Assembly (NCBI RefSeq): GCF_038024105.1
Contig: NZ_CP150661.1
Location: 1,321,001-1,385,000 of the forward strand
Source: Polaribacter butkevichii
GTDB lineage: Bacteria; Bacteroidota; Bacteroidia; Flavobacteriales; Flavobacteriaceae
Reading direction: 5' to 3'
Length of the DNA: 64,000 nucleotides
Within the stretch, counting starts at the first letter, position 1; the number at the start of each line of letters is the position of its first letter. The notes under the pieces were generated by a model. That model did no database searches and had not been told where the DNA came from. It saw nothing but the letters and a program-made list of their open reading frames with translations. Below, in pieces: positions 6,994-16,495 of the stretch. A program made the translations under genes and the position numbers.

Positions 6994-7647
6994 TTAGTTT
7001 CCTTTTTTGTAATCTTCTAAAAACTTAGCCAAACCACTATCTGTTAAAGGGTGCTTTAACAAACCTTCAATAGCACTTAAAGGTCCAGTCATAACGTCAG
7101 ATCCTAATTTTGCACAGTTAATAATGTGCATTGTATTACGTACAGAAGCTGCTAAAATTTGAGTTTCGAAACCGTAATTGTCATAGATTAAACGAATTTC
7201 TTTAATTAAATTCATTCCGTCTGTAGAAATATCGTCTAAACGACCAATAAATGGAGAAACATACGTTGCTCCTGCTTTAGCAGCCAATAAAGCCTGACCT
7301 GCAGAAAACACTAACGTTACGTTTGTTTTAATCCCTTTAGAAGAAAAATATTTACACGCCTTAACACCGTCTTTTATCATTGGTAATTTTACCACAATCT
7401 GAGGGTTTAAAGCAGCCAAAGCTTCACCTTCTTTTACCATTCCATCAAAATCTGTAGCAATTACTTCTGCAGAAACATCTCCTTCTACCAAGTTACAAAT
7501 TTCTTTGTAATGATTAATAATGTTTGCTTCACCAGTAATTCCTTCTTTAGCCATTAAAGATGGGTTTGTAGTTACACCGTCTAAAATACCTAAAGCTTGC
7601 GCTTCTTTAATTTGCTCTAAATTTGCAGTATCAATAAAAAATTTCAT
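6994..7647 (-). CDS. tal: TalC/FSA-type transaldolase (fructose-6-phosphate aldolase family)
   Basis: A 217-residue TIM-barrel enzyme of the short transaldolase/FSA (TalC/MipB) subfamily, which transfers or cleaves dihydroxyacetone units in the non-oxidative pentose phosphate pathway. The N-terminal [16 protein letters not shown] and [13 protein letters not shown] (24-36) are diagnostic. The Schiff-base lysine is Lys87 in VVKLPM, matching Lys85 of E. coli [13 protein letters not shown] and the QILAASVRN strand follow in order. In Bacteroidetes this form usually acts as the cell's transaldolase rather than a true F6P aldolase; that is inferred. It stands alone, with an intergenic element upstream (7684-7846) and a hairpin terminator downstream. 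Confidence 0.93.
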   Translation of the reverse strand: MKFFIDTANLEQIKEAQALGILDGVTTNPSLMAKEGITGEANIINHYKEICNLVEGDVSAEVIATDFDGMVKEGEALAALNPQIVVKLPMIKDGVKACKYFSSKGIKTNVTLVFSAGQALLAAKAGATYVSPFIGRLDDISTDGMNLIKEIRLIYDNYGFETQILAASVRNTMHIINCAKLGSDVMTGPLSAIEGLLKHPLTDSGLAKFLEDYKKGN

Positions 7648-7683
7648 TTGTATATATTTAGTTGTAATTGTTCTGTTTTATTT

Positions 7684-7846
7684 GGGCGTTCGAGCGGGCT
7701 TTTCGCTGCAATCTTTTTATTTTGTCTTTGCTCATAAATCTTTTTCTGCTTTATGCAGCATTCTTATAATTAATTAACAGATTGCTTCGTTCCTCGCAAT
7801 GACGCTAATTAAAAAATAAAAAGGATTTCCACTTCAATCCCTAACG
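7684..7846 (-). repeat. 162-bp structured dispersed element, copy 4
   Basis: On the minus strand it reads GTTAGGGATTGAAGTGG, then AATCCTTTTTAT, and ends ATAAAAAGATTGCAGCG, then AAAAGCCCGCTCGAACG. The closing pair is GGG/CCC here, where copies 1-3 have CCTG/CAGG, which is compensatory change. The central GCGTCATTGCGAGG palindrome is retained. It lies 37 bases upstream of the transaldolase start, in sense orientation. Confidence 0.75.
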
Positions 7847-7972
7847 CAAAGATAGTTAGTTATAAATAATTTAAGAAGTTAAATAAAAATATTTTCAGTC
7901 CTAATAAGTTTTTAAAACATTGCTGTTCAGAATACTTTTTTGAGTATAATTTATTCTAAAAACCTTCTAAAG

Positions 7973-8128
7973 TTTGGCTAAAGCCACTATTCTACTTATT
8001 AAATGAACACAGGCTAAAGCCAGTGACAATTAAAAACCAGAACAAACTCTTTATTATTCAATTTTTAAATTGCCTATGGATTTATCCATAGGTAATTAAA
8101 TTATTTCAACACAAGGGCTTTAGCCAAA
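7973..8128. repeat. Element bounded by 13-bp inverted repeats TTTGGCTAAAGCC
   Basis: TTTGGCTAAAGCC at 7973-7985 and its exact complement GGCTTTAGCCAAA at 8116-8128 enclose an inner GGCTAAAGCC copy and the palindrome CCTATGGATTTATCCATAGG. The same terminal words and palindrome occur at 22865-23130. Together with copy 4 of the 162-bp element it accounts for most of the 535-base gap between the SDR and transaldolase genes. Confidence 0.8.
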
Positions 8129-8182
8129 ATGCATTATTTGTTTTTTAAACACATATTTTTTTTAATAGAGCATGCTCCATTA

Positions 8183-8986
8183 CTATAATTTATAATAATT
8201 CATTAAAATTTTCTCATACATTCTGTCTGGCAGAATTCGTTTTAAAACGATAGAAAATTTCTCCATAAAACCACCTACTTTATAATGAATCTTAGGTTTT
8301 TTAGTATTTATAATTTTAAAAACAGCCTTGGCCATTTCTATAGGATCCATTCCTCCACTTACGTGCGCATCCATTAAATTTAAGTTTGCCTGATAATTTT
8401 CTTTGTAAGCCGATTTTTCAAAAACGGGTGTGTGATATCTTCCTGCAGCAATATTGGTTGCAAAATCTCCAGGTGCCACACAAGCTACTTTAATTCCGAA
8501 TGGTTTTACCTCCATACTCGTCGCTTCTGTTATAGTTTCTAAAGCTCCTTTTGTAGCAGAATATAATCCGCGGAAAGGCAACCCCATATAACCTGCAATA
8601 GAAGTTACATTTATAATAAGTCCCGCTTTTTGTTTACGCATTTGTGGTAAAGCAGCTTTCATAACATCTACAGCTCCAAAAAGGTTAGTATTAAAAACAG
8701 CGCGCATTTCATCAGTTGGTGTGTCTTCTATAGGTCCTGTAATTCCCATTCCTGCATTGTTTACCAATACATCTAAACGCCCTTCTTCTTGAATGATAAA
8801 ATCGATTGCCGAATTAATGGTATCTACTTTTAAAACATCTAAAGCAATTAGATCAAAAGAAAAATTGGCTGTGTTTTTAGGGTTTCTGCTTGTTCCGTAA
8901 ACTTTGTACCCTTTTTCAGATAAAAACGTAGCAATAGATTTTCCTATTCCAGATGACGCTCCTGTAATTAATACAACTTTAGACAT
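8183..8986 (-). CDS. Short-chain dehydrogenase/reductase (classical SDR)
   Basis: A 267-residue classical SDR. The NAD(P)-binding motif TGASSGIG spans residues 8-15, NNAG is 76-79, and the catalytic set is Ser129, Tyr142 and Lys146 in YSATK. The C-terminal tail (about 225-267) is basic and aromatic. This is typical of SDRs that act on lipid or steroid-like alcohols, but the substrate cannot be assigned. The gene stands alone: downstream is a repeat-filled gap, upstream the SRP RNA gene on the same strand 199 bases away. The ATG at 8986 fits the family's N-terminus. Confidence 0.9.
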   Translation of the reverse strand: MSKVVLITGASSGIGKSIATFLSEKGYKVYGTSRNPKNTANFSFDLIALDVLKVDTINSAIDFIIQEEGRLDVLVNNAGMGITGPIEDTPTDEMRAVFNTNLFGAVDVMKAALPQMRKQKAGLIINVTSIAGYMGLPFRGLYSATKGALETITEATSMEVKPFGIKVACVAPGDFATNIAAGRYHTPVFEKSAYKENYQANLNLMDAHVSGGMDPIEMAKAVFKIINTKKPKIHYKVGGFMEKFSIVLKRILPDRMYEKILMNYYKL

Positions 8987-9182
8987 ATGATTATAAAAAG
9001 ATTGAATTATTAAAAATTTGTAGAATACAAAACTAAATTTTTTGATAAAAATATTTAGAGGCTTGAATTCGGGTGCAAATATCTTAAAAGTAAATGAAGG
9101 AAACTAACAAGGAGAAAGTTAATACCGCTATAAAAAAGAAAAATTCTGAACCGATTCAGAATTTAAATTTAGTGCATAAAAA

Positions 9183-9281
9183 AAGGCAAGCTACCTACAT
9201 CACACTGCTACAACCTAATACCTTTGCTGCGTTCCCGCCCTGGAGGATTCAAAGGGAGCTAGTTGTGTAGGACTTGCCGAG
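9183..9281 (-). ncRNA. ffs: Signal recognition particle 4.5S RNA (small bacterial SRP RNA)
   Basis: On the minus strand the sequence folds as a long hairpin: the 5' end CGGCAAGTCCTACACAACTAG pairs with the 3' end CTACCTACAT reversed, ending in AGCTTGCC. The apical part contains CCAGGGCGGGAACGCAGCAAAGGTA, the conserved SRP domain IV with its GGAA-type tetraloop and the asymmetric loop that binds Ffh. A run of seven T follows the closing CTTGCC and should terminate transcription. A TTTG-N22-TAAATTTG promoter lies just upstream. Ends are approximate to a few bases. Confidence 0.93.
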
Positions 9282-9283
9282 TG

Positions 9284-9317
9284 CAAATTTACAAGCTTTT
9301 TTTATTATGACAACAAA
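9284..9317 (-). promoter_or_regulatory. Bacteroidetes-type promoter of the SRP RNA gene
   Basis: TTTG (9317-9314) and TAAATTTG (9291-9284) on the minus strand are separated by 22 bases, and transcription would start at the first bases of the RNA. Confidence 0.6.
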
Positions 9318-9427
9318 AAAAAGTGATATTTTTTTGTAACATTTTCAACACTCTGAATACTAATGTATTGTTATGGTAAGTTGCAATCTTTTTTAGGAAA
9401 GTAAAAACTATCAACAATGAAATGAAT

Positions 9428-9435
9428 ATATTTGT
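9428..9435 (+). promoter_or_regulatory. TATATTTG -7 box upstream of the DUF4199 gene
   Basis: It matches TAnnTTTG and lies 20 bases before the ATG at 9456. No clear upstream TTTG at the usual distance is seen. Confidence 0.45.
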
Positions 9436-9455
9436 ATAACTAAACTTAAAAAAAA

Positions 9456-9977
9456 ATGGAAAATCAAGCAGATAGTAAAAGCATTATACTTAATTACGGA
9501 CTATACCTAGGTGTAATAGGTATTATTGTTCACTTAATTCTTTTTGCAACAGGTAGCTTATTAGAATTTCAATGGATTAATAGCCTTGTTAGTTTTGTTG
9601 CAATGATTGCGCTTATTATAATAGGTATTAAAAAGTTTAGAGAAGCTAATGACGGCTTTATCTCTTGGGGACAAGGCGTTAAAATAGGGCTAGGAATTAC
9701 TATGATTAGTGCCGTAATTGCTTTGGTGTATACATTTTTATTTATGAATTATATAGACCCTACTTTTCAGCAACAAGCCATGGAATTGCAACAACAAAAA
9801 TGGTTAGATGCAGGTATGACAGAAGAACAAGTAGATAATGCAGTAGCCATGGCTCAAAAATTTCAGAGTCCTGGTATTTTAGCGGCTATTATTTTAGCTA
9901 CATCTGCTTTCTTTGGTTTTATAATTTCTGCTATTGCTGCTGCAATCATGAAAAAATCTGAAGAAGAAACTTACTAA
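9456..9977 (+). CDS. DUF4199 family membrane protein
   Basis: A 173-residue integral membrane protein of the DUF4199 family, widespread in Bacteroidetes and of unknown function. Four membrane segments are visible: about 13-33, 38-60, 77-100 and 142-165. A hydrophilic loop with TFQQQAMELQQQKWLDAGMT lies between the third and fourth. In this phylum it is commonly found just ahead of a polyprenol-phosphate-type glycosyltransferase, as here (84 bases apart). A link to envelope glycan or lipid chemistry is plausible but inferred from context only. The start is supported by the upstream TATATTTG box and by ENQADSKSIILNYGLYLG, typical of the family N-terminus. Confidence 0.85.
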   Translation: MENQADSKSIILNYGLYLGVIGIIVHLILFATGSLLEFQWINSLVSFVAMIALIIIGIKKFREANDGFISWGQGVKIGLGITMISAVIALVYTFLFMNYIDPTFQQQAMELQQQKWLDAGMTEEQVDNAVAMAQKFQSPGILAAIILATSAFFGFIISAIAAAIMKKSEEETY

Positions 9978-10061
9978 ATATTAGTTAAAAAGCAGTAAAA
10001 TTAAAAAGTTTTAACCAAGGCTTTATAACTTTACAACTTAGAATTTTAGAATATAAAAAAC

Positions 10062-11018
10062 ATGGATATTTCGGTAGTAATACCACTTCTTAACGAAGAT
10101 GAATCTTTACAAGAATTATACGATTGGATTGCAAAAGTTATGCAATCCAATCGTTATTTTTATGAAGTTATTTTTATTGATGATGGTAGCACAGACAATT
10201 CTTGGAAAGTAATCGAAGAATTATCTGCTAAAAATGAAGCTGTAAAAGGAATTCGTTTTCAAAAAAACTACGGAAAATCCCAAGCTTTAGATGCTGGTTT
10301 CGAAATGGCAAAAGGAAACGTAGTTATTACTATGGATGCTGATTTACAAGACAACCCAGACGAAATTCCTGAATTGTATAATTTAATCGTTAAAGAAAAT
10401 TTCGACCTTATTTCTGGATGGAAAAAAAAGCGTTATGACAACGTTCTCACTAAAAACATCCCTTCAAAATTATTTAATGCTGCCGCTAGAAAAACATCTG
10501 GTTTAAAACTAAACGATTTTAATTGTGGCTTAAAAGCTTACAAAAACGAAGTTATAAAAGCAGTAAAAGTAAGCGGAGAAATGCACCGATACATTCCTGT
10601 TTTAGCTAAAAACGAAGGGTATACTAAAATTGGCGAAAAAGTAGTACAACATCAAGCTAGAAAATACGGGGAAACCAAGTTTGGAATGGACCGTTTTGTA
10701 AATGGTTTTTTAGATTTAATTACCATTTCTTTTTTATCAAAATTTGGTAAAAGACCCATGCATATTTTTGGCCTTTGGGGAACTTTAATGTTTCTATTCG
10801 GAACAACTTCTGCATTTTATATTGGAGCCATAAAACTATACAAAGTATTTAATGGCATTAAAACAATACTGGTAACAGACAATCCTTGGTTTTATATTGC
10901 CTTAACTTCTATGATTTTAGGAACTTCTTTATTTTTGGCAGGATTTATTGGAGAACTCATTATAAAAACAAAAAGTAACGAAAAACACTATACGATTAAA
11001 GAAAAACTCAATTTCTAA
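10062..11018 (+). CDS. Family 2 glycosyltransferase, polyprenol-phosphate sugar synthase type
   Basis: A 318-residue DPM1/GtrB-like enzyme that would move a sugar from a nucleotide donor onto undecaprenyl or dolichyl phosphate. The GT-A domain carries IDDGSTDNSW (39-48) and MDADLQDNPDEIPELY with the metal-binding Asp92 and Asp94. A conserved HRYIPVLAKNEGY segment follows, then two C-terminal membrane helices (about 230-252 and 272-300), the arrangement of GtrB. The sugar and lipid are not deducible. It lies between DUF4199 and the phosphohexomutase gene, and all three may act in envelope polysaccharide precursor supply. Confidence 0.9.
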   Translation: MDISVVIPLLNEDESLQELYDWIAKVMQSNRYFYEVIFIDDGSTDNSWKVIEELSAKNEAVKGIRFQKNYGKSQALDAGFEMAKGNVVITMDADLQDNPDEIPELYNLIVKENFDLISGWKKKRYDNVLTKNIPSKLFNAAARKTSGLKLNDFNCGLKAYKNEVIKAVKVSGEMHRYIPVLAKNEGYTKIGEKVVQHQARKYGETKFGMDRFVNGFLDLITISFLSKFGKRPMHIFGLWGTLMFLFGTTSAFYIGAIKLYKVFNGIKTILVTDNPWFYIALTSMILGTSLFLAGFIGELIIKTKSNEKHYTIKEKLNF

Positions 11019-11022
11019 ATAG

Positions 11023-11030
11023 TATATTTG
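11023..11030 (+). promoter_or_regulatory. TATATTTG -7 box upstream of the phosphohexomutase gene
   Basis: It lies five bases past the glycosyltransferase stop and 32 bases before the mutase ATG. It suggests the mutase-ABC pair can be transcribed independently. Confidence 0.4.
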
Positions 11031-11061
11031 CACCTCAATTAAGTAACACAATCTTTATACA

Positions 11062-12777
11062 ATGGATAATATTTTAGACAAAGCAAAACAATGGTTAACA
11101 GCTACTTTTGATGCTGAAACTCAAACAGAAATTCAAGAATTAATCTCTAATAATCCGGATGCTTTAGCAGACAGGTTTTATAAAGATATGGAATTTGGTA
11201 CTGGTGGTATGCGTGGAGTTATGGGTGCAGGAACCAACAGAATTAACAAATATACATTGGGTAGAGCTACACAAGGTTTATCTAATTACTTAATAGAAAA
11301 CGTACAAAAAGAGCAACGTAGTGTTGTTATTGCTTTCGATTGTAGACATAATAGTAAAAAGTTTGCGAAAGTTGTAGCCGATGTTTTATCTGCAAACAAT
11401 ATAAAAGTATATCTTTTTGAAGATTTACGCCCAACACCAGAATTATCTTTTGCTGTACGCCATTTAGGTTGTGATGCTGGTATTGTACTAACAGCTTCTC
11501 ATAATCCGCCAGAATATAATGGTTACAAAGTATATTGGGCAGATGGTGGACAAATTGTTCCTCCGCATGATGGTGGAATTATTGGAAAAGTAAATGCATT
11601 AGATTTCTCTGAAATAAAGTTTGATGCAAACGAAAACTTAATTGAAGTTATTGGTAAAGATGTTGATGATGCTTTTATTGAAGCATCAGTAAAAAACGGT
11701 TCTTTATCTGACAACATTGATAGAAAAAATTTAAAAATTGTTTTTACTTCTTTACACGGAACCTCTATTGTTTCTGTACCAGATGCATTGGCTAAAGCAG
11801 GGTATACAGATGTACATATTGTTGAAGAACAAAGAGTACCTAATGGAGACTTCCCAACAGTAAAATCACCAAACCCAGAAGAACCAGAAGCTTTAAAAAT
11901 GGCAACTGATTTAGCTAACAAAATTGGTGCTGATATTGTTATTGGTACGGACCCAGATTGTGATCGTTTAGGTGTGGCTATTAGAGATACGGATGGAAAC
12001 ATGAAATTAATGAATGGGAACCAAACAATGGTTGTTATGACTGAATTTCTATTAAAAAAATGGAAAGAAGAAGGTAAAATCAATGGAAAACAATTTGTAG
12101 GTTCTACCATAGTTTCTACAGAATTAGTAAACGATGTTGCTGCTACTTATGGTGTAGATACCAAAGTTGGTTTAACAGGTTTTAAATGGATTGCTAAAAT
12201 GGTAAGAGATTTTCCTGAGCTTGATTTTATTGGTGGTGGAGAAGAAAGTTTTGGTTATATGGTTGGTGGTTTTGTAAGAGATAAAGATGCTGTTACAGCG
12301 ACACTTTTAGCTTGTGAAGTTGCTGCCTATGCAAAACAAAATGGTAGTTCTTTTTATGAAGAATTACTGGCAATCTATATTAAAAACAGTTATTACAAAG
12401 AGCATTTAATTTCTATTACTAAAAAAGGAATGGATGGTGCTGCAGAAATTCAGCAAATGTTAAGTGATATGCGTAACAATCCATTAACTGAAATTGATGG
12501 AGAAAAAGTAGAATCACTTTGTGATTATGACGCATCAACAAAAAAGAATTTAATTACAGGTAAAGTAACAACTATTGATTTACCAAAATCTAATGTTTTA
12601 ATTTATCAAACAGAATCTGGAACAAGAATTGCTGCAAGGCCTAGTGGAACAGAACCAAAAATAAAGTTCTACTTTAGTGTAAATACTGCTTTAGATAATG
12701 CTACAAATGCAGATGCAACAGAAGCTGCTTTAGATGCTAAGATTCAAAGAATTATTGAAGAAATGAAATTGAATTAA
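11062..12777 (+). CDS. Phosphohexomutase (phosphoglucomutase/phosphomannomutase family)
   Basis: A 571-residue alpha-D-phosphohexomutase of the PGM2-like subfamily, interconverting hexose 1- and 6-phosphates. The four family motifs appear in order: TASHNP at 144-149 with phospho-acceptor Ser146, the metal loop GTDPDCDRLG with Asp297, Asp299 and Asp301, the sugar-specificity loop GGGEESFGY near 392-400, and the phosphate-binding RPSGTEPKIKF near 530. GEES in the sugar loop is seen in enzymes taking glucose and mannose; the preferred substrate is not settled by this. Its stop overlaps the ABC transporter start (TAATG), so the two are co-translated. Confidence 0.93.
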   Translation: MDNILDKAKQWLTATFDAETQTEIQELISNNPDALADRFYKDMEFGTGGMRGVMGAGTNRINKYTLGRATQGLSNYLIENVQKEQRSVVIAFDCRHNSKKFAKVVADVLSANNIKVYLFEDLRPTPELSFAVRHLGCDAGIVLTASHNPPEYNGYKVYWADGGQIVPPHDGGIIGKVNALDFSEIKFDANENLIEVIGKDVDDAFIEASVKNGSLSDNIDRKNLKIVFTSLHGTSIVSVPDALAKAGYTDVHIVEEQRVPNGDFPTVKSPNPEEPEALKMATDLANKIGADIVIGTDPDCDRLGVAIRDTDGNMKLMNGNQTMVVMTEFLLKKWKEEGKINGKQFVGSTIVSTELVNDVAATYGVDTKVGLTGFKWIAKMVRDFPELDFIGGGEESFGYMVGGFVRDKDAVTATLLACEVAAYAKQNGSSFYEELLAIYIKNSYYKEHLISITKKGMDGAAEIQQMLSDMRNNPLTEIDGEKVESLCDYDASTKKNLITGKVTTIDLPKSNVLIYQTESGTRIAARPSGTEPKIKFYFSVNTALDNATNADATEAALDAKIQRIIEEMKLN

Positions 12778-14606
12778 TGGGGTATTTTAAAGACATTTTA
12801 AAATATGAAAAAAAGTATAGAAGGTTTACAGTTTTAAACCTTCTATTTAACATACTTTACGCTATTTTTAATGTACTGTCCGTTTTAGCTTTTATACCTG
12901 TTTTAGGCATCTTATTTAGCACAGATAAAAAGGTTGTAAGTAAACCAACTTATGAGGGCATTACCGGAATTGGAGATTACTTAAAAGAAAGTTTTTACTT
13001 TTACATATCAAACAAAATAGAAACTGAAGGCAATATAAAAACACTAGTTTTTATTTGCTTACTATCTGTTTCTTTATTCTTTTTTAAAAATTTATTTAGA
13101 TATTTAGCTTCTTATGTAATTACCTTTTTAAGAACCGGAATAGTAAAAGATTTACGAGATAAATTATACGAAAAAATTGTAGAATTGCCTATCTCCTACT
13201 TTTCCGAAAAAAGAAAAGGAGACATAATTGCGCGTATGACCTCTGATGTACAAGAAGTAGAAAACTCCATTTTAACATCTATAGAAACCATTGTTAGAGA
13301 GCCGTTAACTGTAATTATTGCAATTTCTATTATGCTTTTTATGAGTGTAAAATTAACACTCTTTGTTTTTGTTTTATTACCAGTTTCAGGATTTATAATT
13401 TCATCCATCAGTAAAAAATTAAAAGCAAAATCTGCTAAAGCTCAGAAAGAAAATGGTAATTTTTTATCATTTATAGAAGAAACCTTAACGGGATTAAGAA
13501 TCATTAAAGGCTTTAATGCAGAAGGGGTAATCGCTAAAAAGTTTAACAACTCTACACTTCATTTTAAACAATTAATGACCAGTGTAATTCACAGGCAAAC
13601 ATTGGCTTCTCCAATGAGTGAATTTTTAGGTTCGGCAACCATTATTGCCATCCTTTGGTACGGAGGAACAGAAGTTTTAGCTAAAACAAGTTCTTTGCAA
13701 CCAGATGAATTTTTAGGTTATATTGTGTTATTTTACACCGTTTTAAACCCTATAAAATTAATTACTTCTACCTTTTATAATATTCAAAAAGGAGAGGCAT
13801 CTGCAGAAAGAATTATGACGGTTTTAAATACAGAAAATAGTATTAAAGACAAACCTAACGCTATTGTAAAAGAAGACTTTACTGATCAAATACAATTTAA
13901 AAATATTTCTTTTAAATATAAAGATGATTATGTTTTAAAAGACTTCTCTTTAACCATTAATAAAGGAGAAACCGTTGCTTTGGTTGGTCAATCTGGTAGT
14001 GGAAAATCTACCTTAGCCAATTTAATTACTCGTTTTTACGATGTAAATAATGGTGATGTTCTTATTGATAATCAAAATATAAAAGACGTTACCAAAAAAT
14101 CTTTAAGAGATTTAATGGGAATTGTTTCTCAAGATTCTATTTTATTTAATGACACCATTGCAAACAACATCAATTTAGGTACTAAAAATGCAAGTGATGA
14201 AGCTATTTTAGAAGCTGCAACAATTGCAAATGCAGATGAGTTTATTCAGAATTTACCTCAAAAATACCAAACCAATATTGGCGATAGTGGAAACACGCTG
14301 TCTGGCGGACAGAAACAACGTTTGTCTATTGCAAGGGCTGTTTTAAAAAACCCTCCAATAATGATTCTAGACGAAGCTACTTCTGCTCTAGACACCGAGT
14401 CTGAACAATTGGTACAAGTTGCTTTAGAAAAAATGATGCAAAACAGAACGTCTTTAGTAATTGCACACAGGTTATCTACCATTCAAAAAGCAGATAAAAT
14501 TGTGGTCATGAAAAAAGGAAAAATTGTAGAACAAGGTAAACATGAAGAATTACTTGCCAAAAAAGGAGAGTATTTTAAGTTAGTAACTATGCAATCTTTA
14601 AGTTAA
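12777..14606 (+). CDS. ABC exporter, fused permease-ATPase (MsbA-like)
   Basis: A 609-residue half transporter that would work as a homodimer. Six membrane helices occupy about residues 15-335. The ATPase carries Walker A GQSGSGKS (404-411), LSGGQ (508-512) and Walker B ILDEA with Asp532 and Glu533. The order and length fit the MsbA/multidrug exporter group. A flippase for lipid A core or another lipid is the usual inference in Bacteroidetes, but drug export cannot be excluded. Translation is coupled to the upstream mutase by a one-base overlap, and a strong terminator follows at 14626. Confidence 0.9.
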   Translation: MGYFKDILKYEKKYRRFTVLNLLFNILYAIFNVLSVLAFIPVLGILFSTDKKVVSKPTYEGITGIGDYLKESFYFYISNKIETEGNIKTLVFICLLSVSLFFFKNLFRYLASYVITFLRTGIVKDLRDKLYEKIVELPISYFSEKRKGDIIARMTSDVQEVENSILTSIETIVREPLTVIIAISIMLFMSVKLTLFVFVLLPVSGFIISSISKKLKAKSAKAQKENGNFLSFIEETLTGLRIIKGFNAEGVIAKKFNNSTLHFKQLMTSVIHRQTLASPMSEFLGSATIIAILWYGGTEVLAKTSSLQPDEFLGYIVLFYTVLNPIKLITSTFYNIQKGEASAERIMTVLNTENSIKDKPNAIVKEDFTDQIQFKNISFKYKDDYVLKDFSLTINKGETVALVGQSGSGKSTLANLITRFYDVNNGDVLIDNQNIKDVTKKSLRDLMGIVSQDSILFNDTIANNINLGTKNASDEAILEAATIANADEFIQNLPQKYQTNIGDSGNTLSGGQKQRLSIARAVLKNPPIMILDEATSALDTESEQLVQVALEKMMQNRTSLVIAHRLSTIQKADKIVVMKKGKIVEQGKHEELLAKKGEYFKLVTMQSLS

Positions 14607-14625
14607 GGACTATATTATATCAACA

Positions 14626-14666
14626 AAAAAAAGACCAATACGCTATTTGTATTGGTCTTTTTTTGT
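14626..14666 (+). terminator. Intrinsic terminator after the ABC exporter gene
   Basis: AAAAAAAGACCAATAC and GTATTGGTCTTTTTTT form a 16-bp stem. It can act on both strands and lies between convergent genes. Confidence 0.9.
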
Positions 14667-14694
14667 TATTTATTTTAAAGTAAATTAGTTCTAA

Positions 14695-16116
14695 TTAACC
14701 TTGTTTCAACCCCAATTTTAATCCAATTTTAATCATAAAATCATAAGAGGCTTGCTTTTCATTAGGAATATCTCCTTCTAAAATTGCTTCTTTTATGGCT
14801 TCTTTAATTTGCCCAATCTCTCTACAAGGTTTTAAATTAAAAGCTTCCATAATTTCTTCGCCGGTAACTGGTGGCTGAAAATTACGTACCTGATCTCTTT
14901 CTTCTACCTCTTTTATTTTATTTCTTACTAATTCGAAATTTTGATGATAACGCTTAAATTTCTTTGGATTCTTAGTGGTTATATCAGCTTCACACAGGGT
15001 CATTAAAGAATTAATATCATCACCTGCATCAAAAACCAAACGCCTAACGGCAGAGTCTGTAACTTCTGTAGCCAAAACAATAGGTCTAGAACTTAACATC
15101 ACCATTTTCTGAACAAATTTCATTTTATTATTCAATGGCATTTTTAATCTTTTGAATAATTTATACACCATTTTAGAGCCCACAAATTCATGTGCATGAA
15201 ATGTCCACCCAACTTTTTTACTAAATTTTTTAGTTGGCGCTTTTCCTATATCATGTAACAAAGCGGCCCAACGCAACCAAACATCCGCTGTATTTTTAGC
15301 AATATTATCTACAACTTCTAATGTATGATAAAAATTATCTTTATGTTTTTGTCCTTCTACCTCTTCTACTCCTTTTAAAGCAATCAATTCCGGAAGAATT
15401 TGCTTTAAGAGCCCTGTTCTTTCTAATAATAAAAACCCTATAGAAGGTTTTGCTGATGACAAAATTTTATTCAACTCATCTACAATTCTTTCTCGAGTAA
15501 TAATTTTTAATCGATAGGCATTTCTAGAAATTGCTTCTAAAGATTCTGTATCAATATTAAAATTTAATTGCGTTGTAAAACGAATTGCACGCAGCATTCT
15601 TAAAGGATCGTCCGAATACGTTATATCTGGGTTTAAAGGTGTTTTAATCACCTTATTTTTCAGGTCTTCAATTCCATTAAAAGGATCTAACAATTCTCCA
15701 AAATTAGCTTCATTTAAACTCAATGCTAATGCATTTATGGTTAAATCTCTTCTATTTTGATCGTCTTGTAAAGAACCTTCTGTAACATCTGGGTTTCTGC
15801 TATCTTCTGTATACGATTCCTTTCTTGCACCAACAAACTCTATTTCTACGTCGTTGTAGCGTAGCATTGCTGTTCCGTACGTTTTAAAAACCTGTACTTT
15901 AGGTTTGTTTGGCAAAAGTTTAGCTACTTTTTGAGCCAACTCAATACCACTACCAACTGCTACGACATCTATATCTTTAGAATTCCCTCTTTTTAAGAAA
16001 AAATCACGAACAAAACCTCCAATAACATAACTATCTATTTGTAATTGAGTGGATGCTTTTGATATTACACTAAATATTTCTGATGAAATTGCTTCTTTAA
16101 ACAACTGTTTCTGCAT
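14695..16116 (-). CDS. cca: tRNA nucleotidyltransferase / poly(A) polymerase family with HD domain (CCA-adding type)
   Basis: A 473-residue class II nucleotidyltransferase that adds or repairs the tRNA 3' CCA. Visible motifs: GGFVRD (33-38), the catalytic pair Asp48 and Asp50 in DIDVV, RRDLTINAL (122-130) and DPLRMLRAIRF (170-180). A metal-dependent phosphohydrolase (HD) domain follows, with His264 in FYHTLEV and HDIGKAP at 288-294. As the only such gene in the window it is likely the CCA enzyme rather than a poly(A) polymerase, but sequence reading alone cannot separate these. A good promoter lies 80 bases upstream. Confidence 0.9.
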   Translation of the reverse strand: MQKQLFKEAISSEIFSVISKASTQLQIDSYVIGGFVRDFFLKRGNSKDIDVVAVGSGIELAQKVAKLLPNKPKVQVFKTYGTAMLRYNDVEIEFVGARKESYTEDSRNPDVTEGSLQDDQNRRDLTINALALSLNEANFGELLDPFNGIEDLKNKVIKTPLNPDITYSDDPLRMLRAIRFTTQLNFNIDTESLEAISRNAYRLKIITRERIVDELNKILSSAKPSIGFLLLERTGLLKQILPELIALKGVEEVEGQKHKDNFYHTLEVVDNIAKNTADVWLRWAALLHDIGKAPTKKFSKKVGWTFHAHEFVGSKMVYKLFKRLKMPLNNKMKFVQKMVMLSSRPIVLATEVTDSAVRRLVFDAGDDINSLMTLCEADITTKNPKKFKRYHQNFELVRNKIKEVEERDQVRNFQPPVTGEEIMEAFNLKPCREIGQIKEAIKEAILEGDIPNEKQASYDFMIKIGLKLGLKQG

Positions 16117-16196
16117 GAACTAAGGTCTTAAAACTTAAATCTAATTACCAATTTTTAAAAACCAGCAAAGCATTATAGATTCTCTTTATTTTGATG

Positions 16197-16227
16197 CAAA
16201 TTTACTATTTAAAATGCGCCATCCAAA
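16197..16227 (-). promoter_or_regulatory. Promoter of the CCA-adding enzyme gene
   Basis: TTTG (16227-16224), 19 bases, TAAATTTG (16204-16197) on the minus strand is an exact match to the Bacteroidetes consensus and its spacing. The remaining AT-rich DNA of this 379-base gap shows no gene or repeat I can support. Confidence 0.65.
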
Positions 16228-16495
16228 ATTGGTTTAACAATTTCTTTAAATGAATTTACACATAACACTTATAAAAGCTATTGGAGTCTAAAAAAATCCT
16301 GTACAATAATAATTCTCTTTATTAAGTGATTAATAAATGGAATTATTAAATTACAAAAAATAAAAGAAGATATTTATTTCTATTTGTAGAATTTATAAAA
16401 TCACTAAAAACAGTAGAGACATAACTTAAAAGCCCTTTTAGTATAGATAATTGTTTTTTTTTTCTTTAAAACTAAAAAAGTTACAATTATATTTT